Source: Cognatilysobacter tabacisoli
GTDB lineage: Bacteria > Pseudomonadota > Gammaproteobacteria > Xanthomonadales > Xanthomonadaceae
Assembly: GCF_003586305.1 (NCBI RefSeq)
Contig: NZ_QXJI01000001.1
Coordinates: 1,612,001-1,676,000 of the forward strand
Direction: 5' to 3'
DNA length: 64,000 nt
Below the pieces are notes generated by a model. That model was not told the DNA's origin, did no database searches, and was given only the letters and a program-made list of their open reading frames with translations. Position numbers and translations under genes: made by a program. Each line of letters starts with the position of its first letter. Position 1 is the stretch's first letter. Below are positions 15,416-25,866 of this stretch, in pieces.

Positions 15416-16474
15416 TCATCGCGCGGTCGCGGGCGGCGCCCCTGACGGCGTCGCCGGCGACTGCGCGATCGTCGGCTCGCGCCAGATCCGCTGCCACAGC
15501 GCCCCCAGCCGCTGCGTGGCCTGCCATGGCCACTGCAGCTGCCGGGGCGGCGTCGCGCGCCAAGCGCCGCCCTCGCGCCGCGCCACGGCGAAGCGGAACG
15601 TGTAGTCCGGCTCCGATCCCATCCGCAGGTCGCTGAGCACCAGCGCGCCGTCGCGCTGCTCGGCCTTCATGAAGCCGCGGTTGAACCACGACAGCCGCTG
15701 CACCGACGGCTGCGTGGAGACCATGCGCAGCGCCGCGACGTCCGAACCGTGCGAGCGGAACGCGATCGGCCCGCGATCGGCCACCAGCGAGCGCTCGCCT
15801 TCGACGAAACCGTGCGGCGTCATCGCGACCACCCGCCACAGCAGCGTGGTGAACGGCGCCGGCGTCGAGAAGCGCGGCGCGTCCTGCAGCCCCAGCGCGG
15901 CGAGGCTGCGCTCGGCGTCGCGTTCGACCACGGCCTTGGCCACCAGCGACCAGCCCAGGTAGGCGGTGCTCAGTGCCAGCCCGATCACGAGCGCGCGCTG
16001 ACCGCGCTGCGACGCACGCGCGAACCACGCGACGCCGCACGCGGCCAGCAGCCACACCGTGTACAGCGGGTCGATGATGAACACGCTCGACCACATCGCC
16101 GGCGGCAGCGGCAGCGGCCACAGCAGCTGGGTGCCGTACACGGTGAAGGCGTCGAGCAGCGGGTGCGTGACCAGCGCGAGCGCGATCGCCCAGAACCAGC
16201 GCCGCGGCGCCTGCGCGACGCGGCCGCCGCGGGTGCGGCACCACGCCCAGATCGCCCACGCGACGACCGGCAGCACGAACAGCGAATGGCTCGCGCTGCG
16301 ATGCCAGGTCATCCGCGCGACCGGGTCCTCGGTCAGCAGGTTGATCGGAATGATGTCGAGGTCCGGCAGCGTGCCGAGCGCGGCGCCGGCGAGCAGCGCG
16401 GCGCGGCGGTGCTGCGGCGGGGCGATGGCGGCGGCGACGGCGGCGCCGAGGACGATCTGGCTGAGCGAATCCAT
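15416..16474 (-). CDS. YdjM/DUF457-type membrane-bound metal-dependent hydrolase
   Basis: A 352-residue inner-membrane protein. The N-terminus [17 protein letters not shown] followed by [11 protein letters not shown] and [12 protein letters not shown] is the hallmark of the YdjM (PF04307) family, in which the His and Asp residues look like metal ligands. Hydrophobic segments are seen at about 8-30, 70-90, 100-120, 140-175 and 185-205; the last 140 residues are soluble and poorly conserved. E. coli YdjM is a LexA-regulated membrane protein, and no enzyme activity has been firmly assigned to the family. The gene converges with the small exported protein gene. Function is unknown beyond the family name. 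Confidence 0.82.
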   Translation of the reverse strand: MDSLSQIVLGAAVAAAIAPPQHRRAALLAGAALGTLPDLDIIPINLLTEDPVARMTWHRSASHSLFVLPVVAWAIWAWCRTRGGRVAQAPRRWFWAIALALVTHPLLDAFTVYGTQLLWPLPLPPAMWSSVFIIDPLYTVWLLAACGVAWFARASQRGQRALVIGLALSTAYLGWSLVAKAVVERDAERSLAALGLQDAPRFSTPAPFTTLLWRVVAMTPHGFVEGERSLVADRGPIAFRSHGSDVAALRMVSTQPSVQRLSWFNRGFMKAEQRDGALVLSDLRMGSEPDYTFRFAVARREGGAWRATPPRQLQWPWQATQRLGALWQRIWREPTIAQSPATPSGAPPATAR

Positions 16475-16589
16475 CCGCCGATCGTACCGGCTGCACGCGG
16501 CGGGCCGGCGTCCGGCGCGCCGTGGTCGGGCCGCTTAACCCCATGGCAACATCGGCCCGGCGCAGAATGCACCGGCGCGGCCGAGCCTG

Positions 16590-16628
16590 TATCATGCGCG
16601 GCCATCCTTTTATCCGAATGCAAGGATA
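16590..16628 (+). promoter_or_regulatory. metK -10 candidate and leader hairpin over the ribosome-binding site
   Basis: TATCAT at 16590-16595 is a plausible -10. In the short leader, ATCCTT (16604-16609) is complementary to AAGGAT (16622-16627), which contains the metK Shine-Dalgarno. A second, overlapping dyad TATCC/GGATA spans 16611-16628. The element could act as an RNA hairpin hiding the ribosome-binding site or as a DNA operator. Confidence 0.45.
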
Positions 16629-16635
16629 TAGCCCG

Positions 16636-17850
16636 ATGTCGAGCTACCTGTTCACCTCCGAATCCGTCTCCGAAGGCCATCCGGACAAGATCGCCGACCA
16701 GATCTCCGATGCCGTCCTCGACGCGATCCTCGCGCAGGACAAGCGCGCCCGCGTGGCGTGCGAGACGATGGTGAAGACCGGCGCGGCGATCGTCGCCGGC
16801 GAGGTCACCACCAACGCCTGGGTCGACATCGAGTCGCTCGCGCGCAAGGTGATCAACGACATCGGCTACAACAACTCCGAGGTGGGCTTCGACGGCCACA
16901 CCTGCGCGATCATCAACATGCTCGGCAAGCAGTCGCCCGACATCAACCAGGGCGTCGACCGCAAGAAGCCGGAAGAACAGGGCGCGGGCGACCAGGGCCT
17001 GATGTTCGGCTACGCCTGCAACGAGGCCCCGGAGTACATGCCGGCGCCGCTGTACTACTCGCACCGCCTGGTCGAGCAGCAGGCCAAGGTCCGCAAGAGC
17101 GGCAAGCTCAAGTGGCTGCGTCCGGACGCGAAGTCGCAGGTCACCCTGCGCTACGACGGCAACAAGATCCTCGGCCTCGACGCCGTCGTGTTGTCGACCC
17201 AGCACGATCCGGACATCAAGCAGAAGGACCTGATCGAGGCCGTGCGCGCCGAGATCCTGGTGCCGGTGCTGCCGAAGAAGTGGCTGGAAGCGCTGTCGAA
17301 GAACAAGGTGCACATCAACCCGACCGGCAAGTTCGTGATCGGCGGTCCGGTGGGCGACTGCGGCCTGACCGGGCGCAAGATCATCGTCGACAGCTACGGC
17401 GGCATGGCCCGCCACGGCGGCGGCGCGTTCTCCGGCAAGGACCCGTCGAAGGTCGACCGCTCCGCGGCGTACGCGGCGCGCTATGTCGCCAAGAACATCG
17501 TCGCCGCCGGGCTGGCCGACAAGTGCGAGGTGCAGGTCTCGTACGCGATCGGCGTGGCCGACCCGACCTCGATCTCGGTCACCACGTTCGGCACCGGCCA
17601 CATCAGCGACGACAAGATCGAGAAGCTGATCCGCAAGCACTTCGACCTGCGCCCGTACGGCATCACCCGGATGCTCGACCTGGAGCACCCGATCTACCAG
17701 CCGACCGCCAGCTACGGCCACTTCGGCCGCAAGCCGAAGGAAATCAGCTACACCGACGGCGCCGGCAAGAAGCACAAGGCGACGGCCTTCTCGTGGGAGA
17801 AGACCGACCGCGCCGAGGCGCTACGCAAGGACGCCGGGCTGAAGAAGTAA
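16636..17850 (+). CDS. metK: S-adenosylmethionine synthase
   Basis: A 404-residue cytoplasmic enzyme that makes S-adenosylmethionine from methionine and ATP. Signatures are [17 protein letters not shown] near the N-terminus (ATP and metal binding), [12 protein letters not shown] (the first PROSITE-type motif) and [16 protein letters not shown] (phosphate-binding loop). Length and motif order are normal. The start at 16636 has the ribosome-binding site AAGGA nine bases upstream; longer frames lack homology. A T-tailed terminator follows at 17891. It sits ahead of ahcY and metF, so most of the methyl cycle is in 6 kb, though each gene has its own control region. The leader hairpin may provide regulation. 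Confidence 0.97.
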   Translation: MSSYLFTSESVSEGHPDKIADQISDAVLDAILAQDKRARVACETMVKTGAAIVAGEVTTNAWVDIESLARKVINDIGYNNSEVGFDGHTCAIINMLGKQSPDINQGVDRKKPEEQGAGDQGLMFGYACNEAPEYMPAPLYYSHRLVEQQAKVRKSGKLKWLRPDAKSQVTLRYDGNKILGLDAVVLSTQHDPDIKQKDLIEAVRAEILVPVLPKKWLEALSKNKVHINPTGKFVIGGPVGDCGLTGRKIIVDSYGGMARHGGGAFSGKDPSKVDRSAAYAARYVAKNIVAAGLADKCEVQVSYAIGVADPTSISVTTFGTGHISDDKIEKLIRKHFDLRPYGITRMLDLEHPIYQPTASYGHFGRKPKEISYTDGAGKKHKATAFSWEKTDRAEALRKDAGLKK

Positions 17851-17890
17851 CACAGCCTCGCGCCGCCCTGCGGCCGCTGAAGCAGTCTGG

Positions 17891-17920
17891 ACGGGCCGCA
17901 ATCGCGGCCCGTTCCTTTTT
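17891..17920 (+). terminator. metK rho-independent terminator
   Basis: A 9-bp stem ACGGGCCGC/GCGGCCCGT with a four-base loop is followed by TCCTTTTT. It begins 41 bases after the metK stop codon. Confidence 0.88.
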
Positions 17921-17978
17921 GCGTCGATCGCGTCTGCGTGGACTGCGGATGCAGGGCGCAGCGCATGAAGGCCGCAAA

Positions 17979-18010
17979 CGACAGCGGGGCGCCGGAGCGC
18001 CCCGCTGTCG
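17979..18010 (-). terminator. Terminator of the S9 peptidase gene
   Basis: A perfect 14-bp stem (17979-17992 with 17997-18010) and a CGGA loop, 19 bases after the peptidase stop on the minus strand. The downstream side has only a short TTTG, but stem strength and position support termination. Confidence 0.75.
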
Positions 18011-18028
18011 TGTCCGATCGCCGCCGCG

Positions 18029-20542
18029 CTACTTCGACGCGGGCGCCGGCGCCGCGCCGCCGCCCTGCTTCACGTAGCGCTCGAGCCAGTCGTTGCTCTC
18101 GGCCAGCATGTGCAGGATCGACTCGCGCGCGCGGTAGCCGTGCGACTCGTTCGGCAGCATCACCAGACGTGCGGTGCCGCCCAGGCCCTTGATCGCGGCA
18201 AACATGCGCTCGCTCTGGATCGGGAACGTGCCGGAGTTGTTGTCCTGCTCGCCGTGGATCAGCAGGATCGGGTCCTTGATCTTCTGCGCATGGTTGAACG
18301 GCGACATCGCCGCGTAGGTGACCTGCGCCTGCCAGTAGTTGCGCTCCTCGGCCTGGAACCCGAACGGCGTGAGCGTGCGGTTGTACGCGCCGCTGCGCGC
18401 GATGCCGGCCTTGAACAGCCGGGTGTGCGCGAGCAGGTTCGCGGTCATGAACGCTCCGTACGAGTGGCCGCCGATGGCGATCCGGTCGCGGTCGGCGACG
18501 CCGCGCGCGACCACCGCGTCGACCGCGGCCTGGGCGCTGTCGGTCAGCTGCTGCAGGTAGGTGTCGTTCGGCTCGCGGTCGCCCTCGCCGACGATCGGCA
18601 TCGAGGGGTCGTCGAGCACCGCGTAGCCCATCGCCAGGAACGCCTGCGGTCCCCAGTAGCCGATCGCGTTGAAACGGTACGGCGAGTCCGTGACCTGGCT
18701 GGCCGCGCTGGCCGATTTGAACTCCTGCGGGTAGGCCCACATCAGCAGCGGCAGCGGGCCGTCGCGCTTGGCGTCGTGGCCCGGCGGCAGGTAAAGGGTG
18801 CCGGTCAGCTCGACGCCGTCCTTGCGGCGGTAGCGGATCTGCTCCTTGCGCACGTCGCGCAGCTGCGGCGTCGGGTGCGGGAAGCGGGTCAGCGCCACCG
18901 GCGCGGTCGCCGCCGCAAGATCACGGACGTAGTAGTTGGCCGGCTCGGTCGGCGACTCGCGGGTGGTGACGATGCGCCGGCCGGTGTCGTCGAGCATCGC
19001 GCGCGGCACTTCGTAGTGCGGCGCCTGCGAATGGAACAGCCGGGTCTTGGCCTTCGTCGCCAGGTCGAGGCGGTCGACGAACGGGCGGTCGCCCTCGGGC
19101 GACGCACCGTCGCCGAGCAGGAACACCGCGTCGCCATCGAGCACCAGCCGCGACTGGCCGTTCTCGTCGGCGCGCGTGGCCGGCGTGCCCGGGTCGCGGT
19201 AGCGGTCCTCGTACGACCCTTCGAACACGAGTGTCGGGGCGGTCGTCGGGGCATCGGGCGCGACGCGCCACTGTTTCGTCTGCCGCGTCTTCCACCACGC
19301 CTCCGACAGCAGGGCGAGGTCGCCGCGCCCCCAGTCGATCCGCGCCAGCCGGGTGCCGAGCCGCGCGAGCGTCACCGGCGGGTCCTTGAACGGAGCCGAC
19401 TGCAGGAACACCGCGTCGCGCACGTCGGCCGCGCGCGACGGATCGCCGCCGTCCTGCGCTTCGGCCCACGCCAGCGTCGCCGGCGCGTCGCTGCGCCACT
19501 CGATGTCGCGCACGCCGGTCGGCACCGCGTCGTTGCCGGTCGGCAGGCCCTCGAACAGCGGCAGCGCGGCGACTTCGTGCACGCGCCTGCCATCGAGCCC
19601 GAGCACTTCGATGCGGCGCGGGAAGTAGAACCACGGCACGACGTACGAGAACGGCCGCTCGATCCGCTGCGACAGCAGCAGCGTGCCGTCCGGCGACGGC
19701 TGCACCGAGACGAACAGGTCGGGCGCGCCAACCGGCACCGCCCGGCCGTCGAGGCCGACCAGCGCGGTCTGCGAGCGCAGGTAGTGGGCGAACACCTGCG
19801 CGTCGGACTCGTTGCGCAGCAGGTCCTGGTAGGTCCGCAGCTGGCGCACGCTGCCGCCGCCGTCGGTCTGCTGCGTGGCGGGTCCGGTGGGGATCCCACC
19901 GAGCGACGGCGCCGCGCCCTGCCCTTCGGGCTGCAGCTGCACGACCAGGCGCCGGCTGTCGGGCATCCAGGTGTAGCCGCGGCCGCTGACGGTGTTGAGC
20001 GGCCGCGTCGTCAGGCGCCGCGCGCGGCGCTGGGCGACGTCGACGACCCACAGCTCGTTGCGGCCGCTGCGCGCGTCGACGTGGTTGAACGCCAGGTGCG
20101 ACTGGTCCGGGGACCAGCTCATGCTCGCGATCGCCAGCGGCTGCGGCAGGCCCTGCAGGCGCCGGTCGGCCTGCGTGGCGATGTCGAGCAGCCACAGGTC
20201 GCTGCCGAACACGAAGCGGCTCTGCGCGTACGTGCGCGGGTTGATGCGGGTGCCGGCGAGCTTGAGCTCGGGCTGGGCGACGACGTCGATGCCGGGCAGG
20301 TTCGGCACCTGCATCAGCGCCGCCACGTCGCGCTTGGGGCCCAGCGACAGCTGCGGCGGACGTGGCGCATCGACCAGCGCCTGCAACGCCGGTGGCGGCA
20401 GGCGGTAGCCGTTCGCCGCCGTCGGGGCGGGATTGGAGCGGGGCGCGGCCTCCTGCGCCGGCACCGCGGCCGGCAGGAGGACGAGCAGCAGGAAACCGGA
20501 CAGCAGCCCGGACAACTTCAGACGCCGCGAAGGCAGGTTCAT
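18029..20542 (-). CDS. Exported S9-family (prolyl oligopeptidase fold) serine peptidase
   Basis: An 837-residue exported peptidase. A signal peptide spans residues 1-30 (LLSGFLLLVLLPAAVPAQ). Residues 50-560 are a beta-propeller-like region with repeated WSPDQSHLAF and WMPDSRRLVV-type blades that would gate substrate entry. Residues 570-837 are the alpha/beta-hydrolase domain with Ser694 in GGHSYGAFM, Asp767 in HGEQDNN and His801 in ESHGYR. Similarity is to the S9 enzymes annotated as glutamyl endopeptidase or prolyl oligopeptidase-like. The open frame continues to 20788, but the ATG at 20542 starts a perfect signal peptide. It is divergent from ahcY and probably independent of the methyl cycle. 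Confidence 0.87.
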   Translation of the reverse strand: MNLPSRRLKLSGLLSGFLLLVLLPAAVPAQEAAPRSNPAPTAANGYRLPPPALQALVDAPRPPQLSLGPKRDVAALMQVPNLPGIDVVAQPELKLAGTRINPRTYAQSRFVFGSDLWLLDIATQADRRLQGLPQPLAIASMSWSPDQSHLAFNHVDARSGRNELWVVDVAQRRARRLTTRPLNTVSGRGYTWMPDSRRLVVQLQPEGQGAAPSLGGIPTGPATQQTDGGGSVRQLRTYQDLLRNESDAQVFAHYLRSQTALVGLDGRAVPVGAPDLFVSVQPSPDGTLLLSQRIERPFSYVVPWFYFPRRIEVLGLDGRRVHEVAALPLFEGLPTGNDAVPTGVRDIEWRSDAPATLAWAEAQDGGDPSRAADVRDAVFLQSAPFKDPPVTLARLGTRLARIDWGRGDLALLSEAWWKTRQTKQWRVAPDAPTTAPTLVFEGSYEDRYRDPGTPATRADENGQSRLVLDGDAVFLLGDGASPEGDRPFVDRLDLATKAKTRLFHSQAPHYEVPRAMLDDTGRRIVTTRESPTEPANYYVRDLAAATAPVALTRFPHPTPQLRDVRKEQIRYRRKDGVELTGTLYLPPGHDAKRDGPLPLLMWAYPQEFKSASAASQVTDSPYRFNAIGYWGPQAFLAMGYAVLDDPSMPIVGEGDREPNDTYLQQLTDSAQAAVDAVVARGVADRDRIAIGGHSYGAFMTANLLAHTRLFKAGIARSGAYNRTLTPFGFQAEERNYWQAQVTYAAMSPFNHAQKIKDPILLIHGEQDNNSGTFPIQSERMFAAIKGLGGTARLVMLPNESHGYRARESILHMLAESNDWLERYVKQGGGAAPAPASK

Positions 20543-20682
20543 GGGCGACCCATCGTGGGAACGGAGCAAGGGGACGCGCCGCGGGCCGGCATCGTCCCCT
20601 GCCGGCGGGCCCGTCGATGAACGGGGCAGGCGCGCGCCGGCCCCGGCCCGCGAGGATAGCGGCTTCGCGGCGGGCGAACCGG

Positions 20683-20773
20683 TACAATGGCGCCCGTTCG
20701 CCGAGGGGCGCTGCGACCGTGACGCAAGGGCACGGCCAGGCTCGGATGGACGCACCAGCTGCAACGGCGCCCG
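20683..20773 (+). promoter_or_regulatory. SAH riboswitch upstream of ahcY, with -10 candidate
   Basis: The stretch 20701-20773 matches the SAH riboswitch consensus: CCGAGG-GCGCTGC at its start, GCCAGGCTCGG in the middle and GCAACGGCGC at its end. CCGAG (20701-20705) pairs with CTCGG (20741-20745), and GGGCGC (20706-20711) pairs with GCGCCC (20767-20772) as the pseudoknot. TACAAT at 20683-20688 would start transcription just ahead of it. This class turns on ahcY when SAH accumulates; the aptamer ends 64 bases before the ahcY ATG. Confidence 0.92.
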
Positions 20774-20836
20774 ATGTCCGCGGACCACCGCGGAAGTCCG
20801 ATCCCCGGATCGGTCTCCCCACTATCGGAGCTCACA

Positions 20837-22270
<1,434 letters not shown>

Positions 22271-22297
22271 TCGCGCACTGCGGTCACGGCACACGGG

Positions 22298-22321
22298 AAC
22301 GGGCGCTTCGGCGCCCGTTTT
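22298..22321 (+). terminator. ahcY terminator
   Basis: Stem AACGGGCGC/GCGCCCGTT closed by a stable TTCG tetraloop, ending in TTTT, 28 bases after the ahcY stop. It separates ahcY from metF, which then needs its own promoter. Confidence 0.85.
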
Positions 22322-22366
22322 CGTTGCGGGGGCGCGCCCGCTGGCCCGTTGCATCGAACTTCTTCG

Positions 22367-22394
22367 TTTACTTGCATCGCGATGAAGCGATACT
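22367..22394 (+). promoter_or_regulatory. metF promoter with palindromic operator candidate in the spacer
   Basis: TTTACT (22367-22372) and GATACT (22389-22394) are separated by 16 bases and form a fair sigma-70 promoter. The perfect palindrome CATCGCGATG (22375-22384) lies between them, where a bound protein would block RNA polymerase. TTGCATCG also occurs upstream at 22349-22356 as a direct repeat. Confidence 0.5.
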
Positions 22395-22422
22395 CTCCCC
22401 CGGACTTCCACGGCGTGCCGCG

Positions 22423-23250
22423 ATGACCCCGATCAGCTTCGAGTTCTACCCGCCCAAGACCGATGAGCAGCGCGCGCAGCTCGACCGCACGGTCGACAAG
22501 CTGCGCCCGCTGGGGCCGGAGTACGCGTCGTGCACGTTCGGCGCCGGCGGCTCGACGCTGAGCTACACGCCCGAGACCGTGGAACGCCTGCGGGCCCACC
22601 ACGGGCTCGAGGCGGCGCCGCATGTCTCGTGCGTCGGAGGCACCCGCAGCGAGTTGGGCGAGCTGCTGCAGCGCTACCGCGAAATGGGCTGCCGCCGCAT
22701 CGTGGCGCTGCGCGGCGACCTGCCGTCGGGCATGGGCCAGGCCGGCGAGTTCCGCTACGCGCGCGACCTGGTCGAGTTCATCCGCAGCGAGCACGACGGC
22801 TACTTCCACATCGAGGTCGCCGCCTATCCGGAAATGCACCCCCAGGCGCGCGACGCGGCCAGCGACGTCCAGCATTTCGCCGACAAGGTCCGGGCCGGCG
22901 CGGACGGGGCGATCACCCAGTATTTCTACAACGCCGACGCCTACTTCCGCTTCGTCGACGACGTGCGCGCCCTGGGCATCGACGTGCCGATCGTCGCCGG
23001 CATCATGCCGATCTCGAACTTCAGCCAGGTCCGTCGCTTCTCGGAGATGTGCGGCGCGGAGATCCCGCGCTGGATCGGCCAGCGCATGGCCGCCTACGGC
23101 GACGACGCCGACAGCGTGCGCGCGTTCGGCGCCGAGGTCGTCGCGCAGCTGTGCCAGCGGCTGGTCGACGGCGGTGCACCGGGGCTGCACTTCTACACGT
23201 TGAACCTCGCCAAGCCGACCCAGCAGGTGCTGGCGCGGCTGCGCGCGTAG
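22423..23250 (+). CDS. metF: 5,10-methylenetetrahydrofolate reductase
   Basis: A 275-residue FAD-dependent TIM-barrel enzyme that reduces methylene-THF to methyl-THF, the methyl donor for homocysteine remethylation. Motifs: SFEFYPPKTDEQ at the N-terminus, TFGAGGSTLSYT, VALRGDLP, EVAAYPEMHPQA and TQYFYNADAYFRF, then AGIMPISNFSQV. Length fits bacterial MetF. The ATG at 22423 starts the conserved N-terminus. It follows ahcY on the same strand, but a terminator and a separate promoter lie between. Together with metK and ahcY it covers most of the methionine/SAM cycle; the methionine synthase gene is not in the window. Confidence 0.95.
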   Translation: MTPISFEFYPPKTDEQRAQLDRTVDKLRPLGPEYASCTFGAGGSTLSYTPETVERLRAHHGLEAAPHVSCVGGTRSELGELLQRYREMGCRRIVALRGDLPSGMGQAGEFRYARDLVEFIRSEHDGYFHIEVAAYPEMHPQARDAASDVQHFADKVRAGADGAITQYFYNADAYFRFVDDVRALGIDVPIVAGIMPISNFSQVRRFSEMCGAEIPRWIGQRMAAYGDDADSVRAFGAEVVAQLCQRLVDGGAPGLHFYTLNLAKPTQQVLARLRA

Positions 23251-23450
23251 CGTCCCGCCTGCAGCGCGCGTGCTCACGCGCGCTTCGCGTCGCTGATCGC
23301 GGCCTGAGCCGCCCGGGAACCGCTCGTGAACGCGCGCGTCGATACACGACGCGTTCGGTGAGGGTTAAGCGCCAGAGGCTCGTTTCGAACAATGCGTTGA
23401 CGCCGCGGTACCGAGCCTAGTCGCACCTCCACGCGACGCTCGCCCCCGCC

Positions 23451-24104
23451 ATGAAGACGCTGTCCCGCAAGCTGCCCGTTGCCGCCTTCTCGCTGACCCT
23501 GCTGGCCGCCGCGATGCTGCCGGTCGCGCAGCCGGTCCAGGCCGCCGCCACCGGCCTGCAGCGCTGCGAAGGCGCCAACGGCGAAGTGGTCTACACCGAC
23601 AAGGCCTGTGCGTCGTTCGGCGCCGCCGCGGTGCCGATGTCCGGCGAACTGCTGACCCGCATCGCCTACGAGGAGGCCAAGACCTTCGAGGACGCCAGCC
23701 TGGCGCCGATCGACGGCCGCGTCGCCCCGTCGGCCGTTGCCCCGGCCCGCCGCTCGGCCCACGCCGGCTGCGCGCGCACGCCAACCCAGCTGTCGATGGA
23801 CCTGCAGGGCGCGCTCGCGCTCGGCGACGTCAACCGCGTGGCCGAGAGCTACCACTGGGTCGGCATGGGTCATCGCCAGGCGCAGCAGGTCCTTGCCCGG
23901 CTCGACGACCTGACCCGCCGCCCGGTCGTGCACGCGCAGTACTTCAACGCGCAGATCGGCGGTGCACTCGCGATGGCCGACGCGTCGTCGTCGGCCCCTG
24001 CGGCCGGCGGCATGCTGCAGGTGATGTTCGGCGAGGGCAGCGCGCGCCGCGTGGTTGACTTCGACGTGCAGCGCTACGCCGGGTGCTATTTCGTCAGGTT
24101 CTGA
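23451..24104 (+). CDS. Exported protein of unknown function, tandem paralogue 1
   Basis: A 217-residue exported protein with a signal peptide (residues 1-32, AAAMLPVAQPVQAAA). The mature N-terminus LQRCEGANGEVVYTDKAC resembles the DUF4124 pattern (cysteine pair around a G-x-x-x-Y-T-D segment). The middle part CARTPTQLSMDLQGAL...DVNRVAESYHWVGMG and the end RYAGCYFVRF are shared with the next gene, which is also 217 residues long. Four cysteines in equivalent places suggest disulphides in the periplasm. The two genes are a tandem duplication. The 200 bases before it contain GC-rich inverted repeats but no clear promoter. Function unknown. Confidence 0.75.
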   Translation: MKTLSRKLPVAAFSLTLLAAAMLPVAQPVQAAATGLQRCEGANGEVVYTDKACASFGAAAVPMSGELLTRIAYEEAKTFEDASLAPIDGRVAPSAVAPARRSAHAGCARTPTQLSMDLQGALALGDVNRVAESYHWVGMGHRQAQQVLARLDDLTRRPVVHAQYFNAQIGGALAMADASSSAPAAGGMLQVMFGEGSARRVVDFDVQRYAGCYFVRF

Positions 24105-24182
24105 ACGAAGCCCCCGGCGTAACCGCGCGCATGTGATCCGCACACTGTCGCGCCCCGCCGCCCGCGGCTAGGCTGCGCGCCT

Positions 24183-24836
24183 ATGCCGTTGCACGTCCAC
24201 TACACCGCCCTCGCCTGCTCCGCCGCGCTGCTTGCCGTGGCGTGCGGCTGGCCGACGCCCGCGCAGGCACAGGTGCGGCGTTGCGCGCTCCCGGACGGCC
24301 GGACGATCTTCACCGACCGCCGCTGCGACGAAGTTGGGGCCACCGAGCGGCTGCCAAGGAACGGGGCGGCCACAATCGGCGCGCGCCAGACCTATCGCGG
24401 CGGCTGCGCGCGCAACCTGCAGGACCTGATGTACGAGGTGACGAGCGCGATCGACGGCCGCGATCCGAACCGGCTCGCCGGCGTGTACCACTGGACCGGC
24501 ATGTCGTCCGACGCCGCGTACCGCGTTCTGGCGCGGCTGGACGCCATCGCGCAGCGGCCGCTGGTCGACCTGGTGCCGGTCATGCCGGCCGAACCCGACG
24601 CCGAACCGCTGCCGCGGCCCGAGTGGACCGTCAGCGAGGTGCCGCCGCTACCGGCCCCAACCGGCGCCGTGGACGCGGCGACGCCCACCCCGGACCTCGG
24701 CGACTCGCCGCCGCCCCGCCGCGCGCGGGCGCCGGTGGCGCTGCGGGTCGAGCAGACCTTGGCCAACGGCACCACCCCGTCGCGGACCGTGTTCGGACTG
24801 CAGCGCCACCTCGGCTGCTGGTGGCTGACCCGCTAG
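24183..24836 (+). CDS. Exported protein of unknown function, tandem paralogue 2
   Basis: A 217-residue exported protein with a signal peptide (ACSAALLAVACGWPTPAQA) and the same plan as its upstream neighbour: VRRCALPDGRTIFTDRRC at the mature start, CARNLQDLMYEVTSAIDGRD, NRLAGVYHWTGMSSDAAY, LARLDAIAQRPLVDL, and the end RHLGCWWLTR. It differs by a proline-rich linker at about 140-180 (PEPDAEPLPRPEW, PLPAPTG). Conservation of the Y-H-W-x-G-M core and paired cysteines over the pair points to a retained fold. TAGGCT at 24169-24174, eight bases before the ATG, might be a -10 of its own. Function unknown. Confidence 0.73.
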   Translation: MPLHVHYTALACSAALLAVACGWPTPAQAQVRRCALPDGRTIFTDRRCDEVGATERLPRNGAATIGARQTYRGGCARNLQDLMYEVTSAIDGRDPNRLAGVYHWTGMSSDAAYRVLARLDAIAQRPLVDLVPVMPAEPDAEPLPRPEWTVSEVPPLPAPTGAVDAATPTPDLGDSPPPRRARAPVALRVEQTLANGTTPSRTVFGLQRHLGCWWLTR

Positions 24837-24918
24837 CCTCGTGGCGCCGCGGGCACGGGTGCCCCGACCGTCGCCCCGGTAGACTTGCGGGCTTCGCAGC
24901 GCCTTCCGAGAGCCCCGC

Positions 24919-25845
24919 ATGAGCACGCAGCAGTACCCCGAATGGATCTGGCAGAACGGCGTCATCAAGCCGTGGGCTGAGGCCACCACCCACGTCATGT
25001 CGCACGCGCTGCACTACGGCTCGTCGGTGTTCGAGGGCATCCGCTGCTACGACACGCCGAACGGGCCGGCGATCTTCCGCCTGACCGACCACAACAAGCG
25101 CCTGTTCGCGTCGGCCAAGATCTACGACATGGCGATCCCGTACACGCTCGACGAGATCAACGCCGCGTGCCACGCGGTCATCGTCCGCAACGGGCTGCGC
25201 AAGGCGTACCTGCGCCCGTTCGCCTACCGCGGCCTCGGCGGCTTCGGCCTCTCGGCCGACACGCCGGTCGACGTCTCGGTCGCGACCTGGTTCATGGGCC
25301 CGTACCTCGGCGAGGGCGTGCTCGACGCCGGCATCGACGCCTGCGTGTCGAGCTGGCAGCGGTTCGCGCCGAACACGATCCCGGCCGGCGCGAAGGCCGG
25401 CGGCAACTACCTGTCCGGCCAGCTGGTCGCGCGCGAGGCGCGGCGGCTGGGCTTCGGCGAAGGCATCGCGCTGGCATCGACCGGCCTGTTGTCCGAGGGC
25501 GCCGGCGAGAACCTGTTCCTGGTGTTCGACGGCGCGCTGCACACCACCCCGGTCAGCGCGGCCCTGCTCAACGGCATCACCCGCAACACGATCATCACCC
25601 TGGCCCGCGCCAACGGGATCGAGGTGGTCGAGCGCGACCTGCCGCGCGAGTACCTGTACCTGTGCGACGAGCTGTTCATGTGCGGAACGGCGGCCGAGAT
25701 CACCCCGATCCGCTCGGTCGACGGCCGCCAGGTCGGCACCGGCAAGCCCGGGCCGCTCACCCGCCGGATCCAGGACCTGTTCTTCGGCCTGTTCGACGGC
25801 CGCACGCCCGACACGCACGGCTGGCTCGAGCCGCTGCAGGGCTGA
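24919..25845 (+). CDS. ilvE: Branched-chain amino acid aminotransferase
   Basis: A 308-residue PLP enzyme (fold type IV) for the last step of leucine, isoleucine and valine synthesis, or the first of their breakdown. It shows HALHYGSSVFEGIRCY at the N-terminus, the PLP lysine in GAKAGGNYLSGQLVAREA, the family segment LSEGAGENLFLV and the C-terminal MCGTAAEITPI. The ATG at 24919 follows a CGAGAG-like site, and TAGACT at 24880-24885 is a possible -10. The gene stands alone, without other ilv or leu genes. It converges with the histidine kinase gene, 21 bases away. Specificity over D-amino-acid transaminase is supported by the FEGIR motif and length. Confidence 0.93.
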   Translation: MSTQQYPEWIWQNGVIKPWAEATTHVMSHALHYGSSVFEGIRCYDTPNGPAIFRLTDHNKRLFASAKIYDMAIPYTLDEINAACHAVIVRNGLRKAYLRPFAYRGLGGFGLSADTPVDVSVATWFMGPYLGEGVLDAGIDACVSSWQRFAPNTIPAGAKAGGNYLSGQLVAREARRLGFGEGIALASTGLLSEGAGENLFLVFDGALHTTPVSAALLNGITRNTIITLARANGIEVVERDLPREYLYLCDELFMCGTAAEITPIRSVDGRQVGTGKPGPLTRRIQDLFFGLFDGRTPDTHGWLEPLQG

Positions 25846-25866
25846 GCCGGCGGCCGGCGCGCGTGC

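Noticed and set aside
23328-23356. GC-rich inverted repeat (GAACGCG/CGCGTTC) before the first tandem paralogue
   Set aside because: Made of common GC words with a long spacer; no promoter or terminator features near it.
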